8,926 nt of DNA from Spirosoma sp. (GTDB lineage Bacteria > Bacteroidota > Bacteroidia > Cytophagales > Spirosomataceae), in the NCBI GenBank assembly GCA_025351545.1, contig JANXVQ010000707.1, positions 1-8,926 of the forward strand, written 5' to 3'. Made by a program: the position numbers and the translations under genes. The notes under the pieces were generated by a model. That model did not search any database. It saw nothing but the letters and a program-made list of their open reading frames with translations, and had not been told where the DNA came from. Shown piece by piece: positions 6,948 through 8,926 of this stretch (position 1 is its first letter; every line of letters begins with the position of its first letter).

Positions 6948-8834
6948 TTACCAGACAATTGAATACGTCACGACGCCAACCTTATTTGTCGCTTTCACGG
7001 GTAATAACATCTCCTTTGTATTTTTCGTCGTATTGCGGATAACGGGTTTTTCGGCACCCGGAAGTTCAATGAAATACTGCCTGTCGTTGATCGCATAAAG
7101 GCCATTCGGCAATAGGGTAATGTCTTTTCCTTCGGCAACCCGGCACCAGATTTCTTTCGTCTCCGCACCCGGAGTAACTGTAAACGAGTGGGCTAATTTC
7201 TTGCCTCCGTCCGTAGATGCGAGCGACTCCCGTACACCTGCTCCACCCAGCGTATATTTGAACACCGGCCGACCTGCTTTATCAACATCATACCCCAGAT
7301 TGTTATACGTAGCGTTGGAATCAGGCCAAACCGAGTTTTGATCGGTGAGGAACGTAAGTGACGGTTTTCCGGGCAACTCAATCACGCTACCCAGGGGAAC
7401 GGATAATTGCGTTTCACCCCGACCATGCCACATGGGCGTTGTGTCCAGGAAATTACCCCGCCAGATTTGCAGAAATTCTCCTTTGCCAAGATCGACGGTA
7501 TAGTTAGCATCGTCTGGTTCGCCAACCGATATGGTGTGCGTATGCTTTAGGCCGTGGTGATTGATAAAGCCCCGTTGCATAACCGGCTCATTCCTGGCGA
7601 TCAATAAAATTTCGCTAACCGCGTCCTCAATGCGAATTACTTGATTCAGAGGAGTATACTGAACGCCGGGGCCTTCAATCGTTAGCAGAATATCATTACT
7701 GCGGGCATACCAGAAGCCAAAGTTTTTGTAATAGGCCAGTTCAAACGGGAAATCGCCTGCTTCCAGATTCGTGGTAGTCGTAGCGAAATTGTTATCCTTT
7801 CCCGTAATGGTCAATAGTTTTTTACCGGCAATCAGCAGTTCGCCCGCTCCATTCGGATTGGTTGGCAGTGTCTCGTTTGGAATAAAACGTAGCGTCAGGT
7901 TTAACAGGTATTTACCGGCGCGGGGAATATGAATCGTACCCGTAATTTTGCCGCCAAAATTATCGCGGCTCCCCGGAGTCTGATGAGCCAAAATCTCAAT
8001 CGGCATTTCCCGTTTAGGCGTAAGCGCATTGAAATCTTCCACCGACTTGAACTTTCCATCATACGATTTTAACATCAGTTTTGATAGCGTAACCGACTCA
8101 ATACCATACGATTTGTAGTTGACGTTCCGAATCGCTACGGGGCCATGATCACCCTGAATCATGAGCGGCCCGGTTGGCTTTTCATCCTGAAACGCAGCCG
8201 ACCGTGTTGGGCCGGTTACTTCAATGTTTTCGTGGATGGTTACGTCATTCTGAATCACCTTTATAAACTTAGCATTGGCCGTTTTCTCGCCTTTCTCATT
8301 GAAGCGGGGTGCCCGAAACACAATTTTAACGTGCTGCCATAGCCCCGGTGCTCTGCTCACATTCTGCGATGGTGGATGGCCTTCGTAACCTTTGCGGCCT
8401 TCGGGGCGGCTTTCGTCCCAGCGTTCATAAATAGACCCGCAATCTATTGATTTTGGATTTTTTACGCCCCAGCTGTCGAACAGTTGAATTTCGTAGCGCC
8501 CTTGTAGATAGAGACCCGAATTTGAACCTTTCTCCATCATGAAATCCAGTTCCAGCTCAATGTCGCCGTGCTCCATTTTGGTAAACAACTGATCTTTACT
8601 TTTCCCCGAAAGATCATTGACCAGTATACCCGTTCCAGGCTTTGTCGTCGCTTTGCCATCTTTATTGATGTCGTAAAACACATCCCCAACTAGTCTCCAG
8701 TTTCCTCCGGTTGGCTTAAAGTCATTGAAATTCTGAAGGTTGAGCGTTGTATAGGGTAATTCATTGTTTTGTGCCGATATACTAGATGTATAAAGCAACA
8801 GGCACAAAAGATACCAACAGGCAGGACGTTGCAT
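6948..8834 (-). CDS. Secreted DUF1080 (3-keto-disaccharide hydrolase-like) multidomain protein
   Basis: I place the start at the ATG 8834-8832, giving 628 aa. A GTG at 8867 would add 11 residues but overlaps the putative -7 promoter box and lengthens the signal peptide needlessly. With the ATG, MQRPACWYLLCLLLY is a compact signal sequence cleaved after A21 before Q22. Residues about 27-243 form a DUF1080 domain (PF06439, concanavalin/LamG-like jelly roll): GSNSGLYLQGRYEIQLFDSWG near 103-123 is its signature segment, followed by SIYER and a conserved GxWQHVKIVF. Members of this family include 3-keto-glycoside hydrolases, though many are uncharacterised. Residues about 290-400 resemble a PA14-like beta-sandwich (IPRAGKYLLNLTLRF, GELLIAGKKL). 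The C-terminal third (HHGLKHTHTISVGEP, SVPLGSVIELPG, NGLYAINDRQYFIEL) is beta-rich and I cannot name it. It is first in the operon with the propeller-cupredoxin gene, suggesting the two act on the same extracytoplasmic substrate. Confidence 0.82.
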   Translation of the reverse strand: MQRPACWYLLCLLLYTSSISAQNNELPYTTLNLQNFNDFKPTGGNWRLVGDVFYDINKDGKATTKPGTGILVNDLSGKSKDQLFTKMEHGDIELELDFMMEKGSNSGLYLQGRYEIQLFDSWGVKNPKSIDCGSIYERWDESRPEGRKGYEGHPPSQNVSRAPGLWQHVKIVFRAPRFNEKGEKTANAKFIKVIQNDVTIHENIEVTGPTRSAAFQDEKPTGPLMIQGDHGPVAIRNVNYKSYGIESVTLSKLMLKSYDGKFKSVEDFNALTPKREMPIEILAHQTPGSRDNFGGKITGTIHIPRAGKYLLNLTLRFIPNETLPTNPNGAGELLIAGKKLLTITGKDNNFATTTTNLEAGDFPFELAYYKNFGFWYARSNDILLTIEGPGVQYTPLNQVIRIEDAVSEILLIARNEPVMQRGFINHHGLKHTHTISVGEPDDANYTVDLGKGEFLQIWRGNFLDTTPMWHGRGETQLSVPLGSVIELPGKPSLTFLTDQNSVWPDSNATYNNLGYDVDKAGRPVFKYTLGGAGVRESLASTDGGKKLAHSFTVTPGAETKEIWCRVAEGKDITLLPNGLYAINDRQYFIELPGAEKPVIRNTTKNTKEMLLPVKATNKVGVVTYSIVW

Positions 8835-8866
8835 AAATAGCGAATAAAAAAATGATTTTTCTGCCA

Positions 8867-8898
8867 CAAAATTAAGTTTTACTAAGGAGTATTGACAA
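8867..8898 (-). promoter_or_regulatory. Putative Bacteroidetes-type promoter for the DUF1080/cupredoxin operon
   Basis: On the minus strand TTG (8898-8896) is followed after 21 nt by TAATTTTG (8874-8867), a perfect TAnnTTTG box. Transcription should begin near 8861, so the ATG at 8834 would have a leader of about 27 nt, A/U-rich and without a Shine-Dalgarno sequence, as is common in Bacteroidota. This site is the main reason for rejecting the GTG start at 8867. Confidence 0.55.
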
Positions 8899-8926
8899 TC
8901 AAAACAGTAAAATCATGACAGATGCT

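Noticed and set aside
8867..8867. GTG at 8867 as start of the DUF1080 protein
   Set aside because: It overlaps the predicted -7 promoter box and gives a less natural signal peptide than the ATG at 8834.
8915..8926. ATG at 8915 on the plus strand opening a possible divergent gene (ATG ACA GAT GCT) at the right edge
   Set aside because: Only four codons are visible. A near -7 box (TAAGTTTT, 8873-8880) exists but has no good -33 TTG, so there is not enough to call a gene.

Overview
The window looks like chromosomal DNA of a Bacteroidota bacterium, most likely a Cytophagales/Spirosoma-type organism (an inference). The clues are: two promoter-like sites of the Bacteroidetes sigma form (TTG, 19-21 nt, TAnnTTTG), no Shine-Dalgarno sequences before starts, secreted proteins with signal peptides ending in A-Q, and gene families common in that group (DUF1080 proteins, azurin-tailed beta-propellers, AIM6-like phosphodiesterases). 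I see no insertion sequence, phage gene, CRISPR array, tRNA or rRNA.

Layout. The left edge (minus strand) holds the first 19 codons of a probable FAD-dependent oxidoreductase. Upstream of it, also on the minus strand, is a secreted AIM6-like PI-PLC/GDPD-fold phosphodiesterase (205-954). A 196-nt divergent intergenic region carries a good promoter for the plus-strand gene fabG (1151-1897). fabG is followed by an 18-bp perfect hairpin and then a 717-aa membrane-anchored VWA protein with an intact MIDAS motif (1997-4150).

The convergent spacer 4151-4755 is the most structured part of the window. It holds a perfect 25-bp inverted repeat with a GC-rich 45-nt loop, a 49-codon minus-strand gene for a lysine-rich protein, and a perfect 32-bp hairpin that has the form of a bidirectional terminator.

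The right half is a two-gene minus-strand operon, transcribed right to left from a promoter at 8867-8898. The first gene encodes a secreted DUF1080 (3-keto-disaccharide hydrolase-like) multidomain protein. Twenty-six nt later comes a secreted beta-propeller (sorbosone/glucose dehydrogenase-like) fused to a C-terminal azurin-type copper domain. Together they suggest periplasmic handling of a sugar or glycoside, with the cupredoxin as electron carrier. That role is inferred from domains only. The rest is ordinary housekeeping and accessory chromosome; I found no convincing defence or mobile system.
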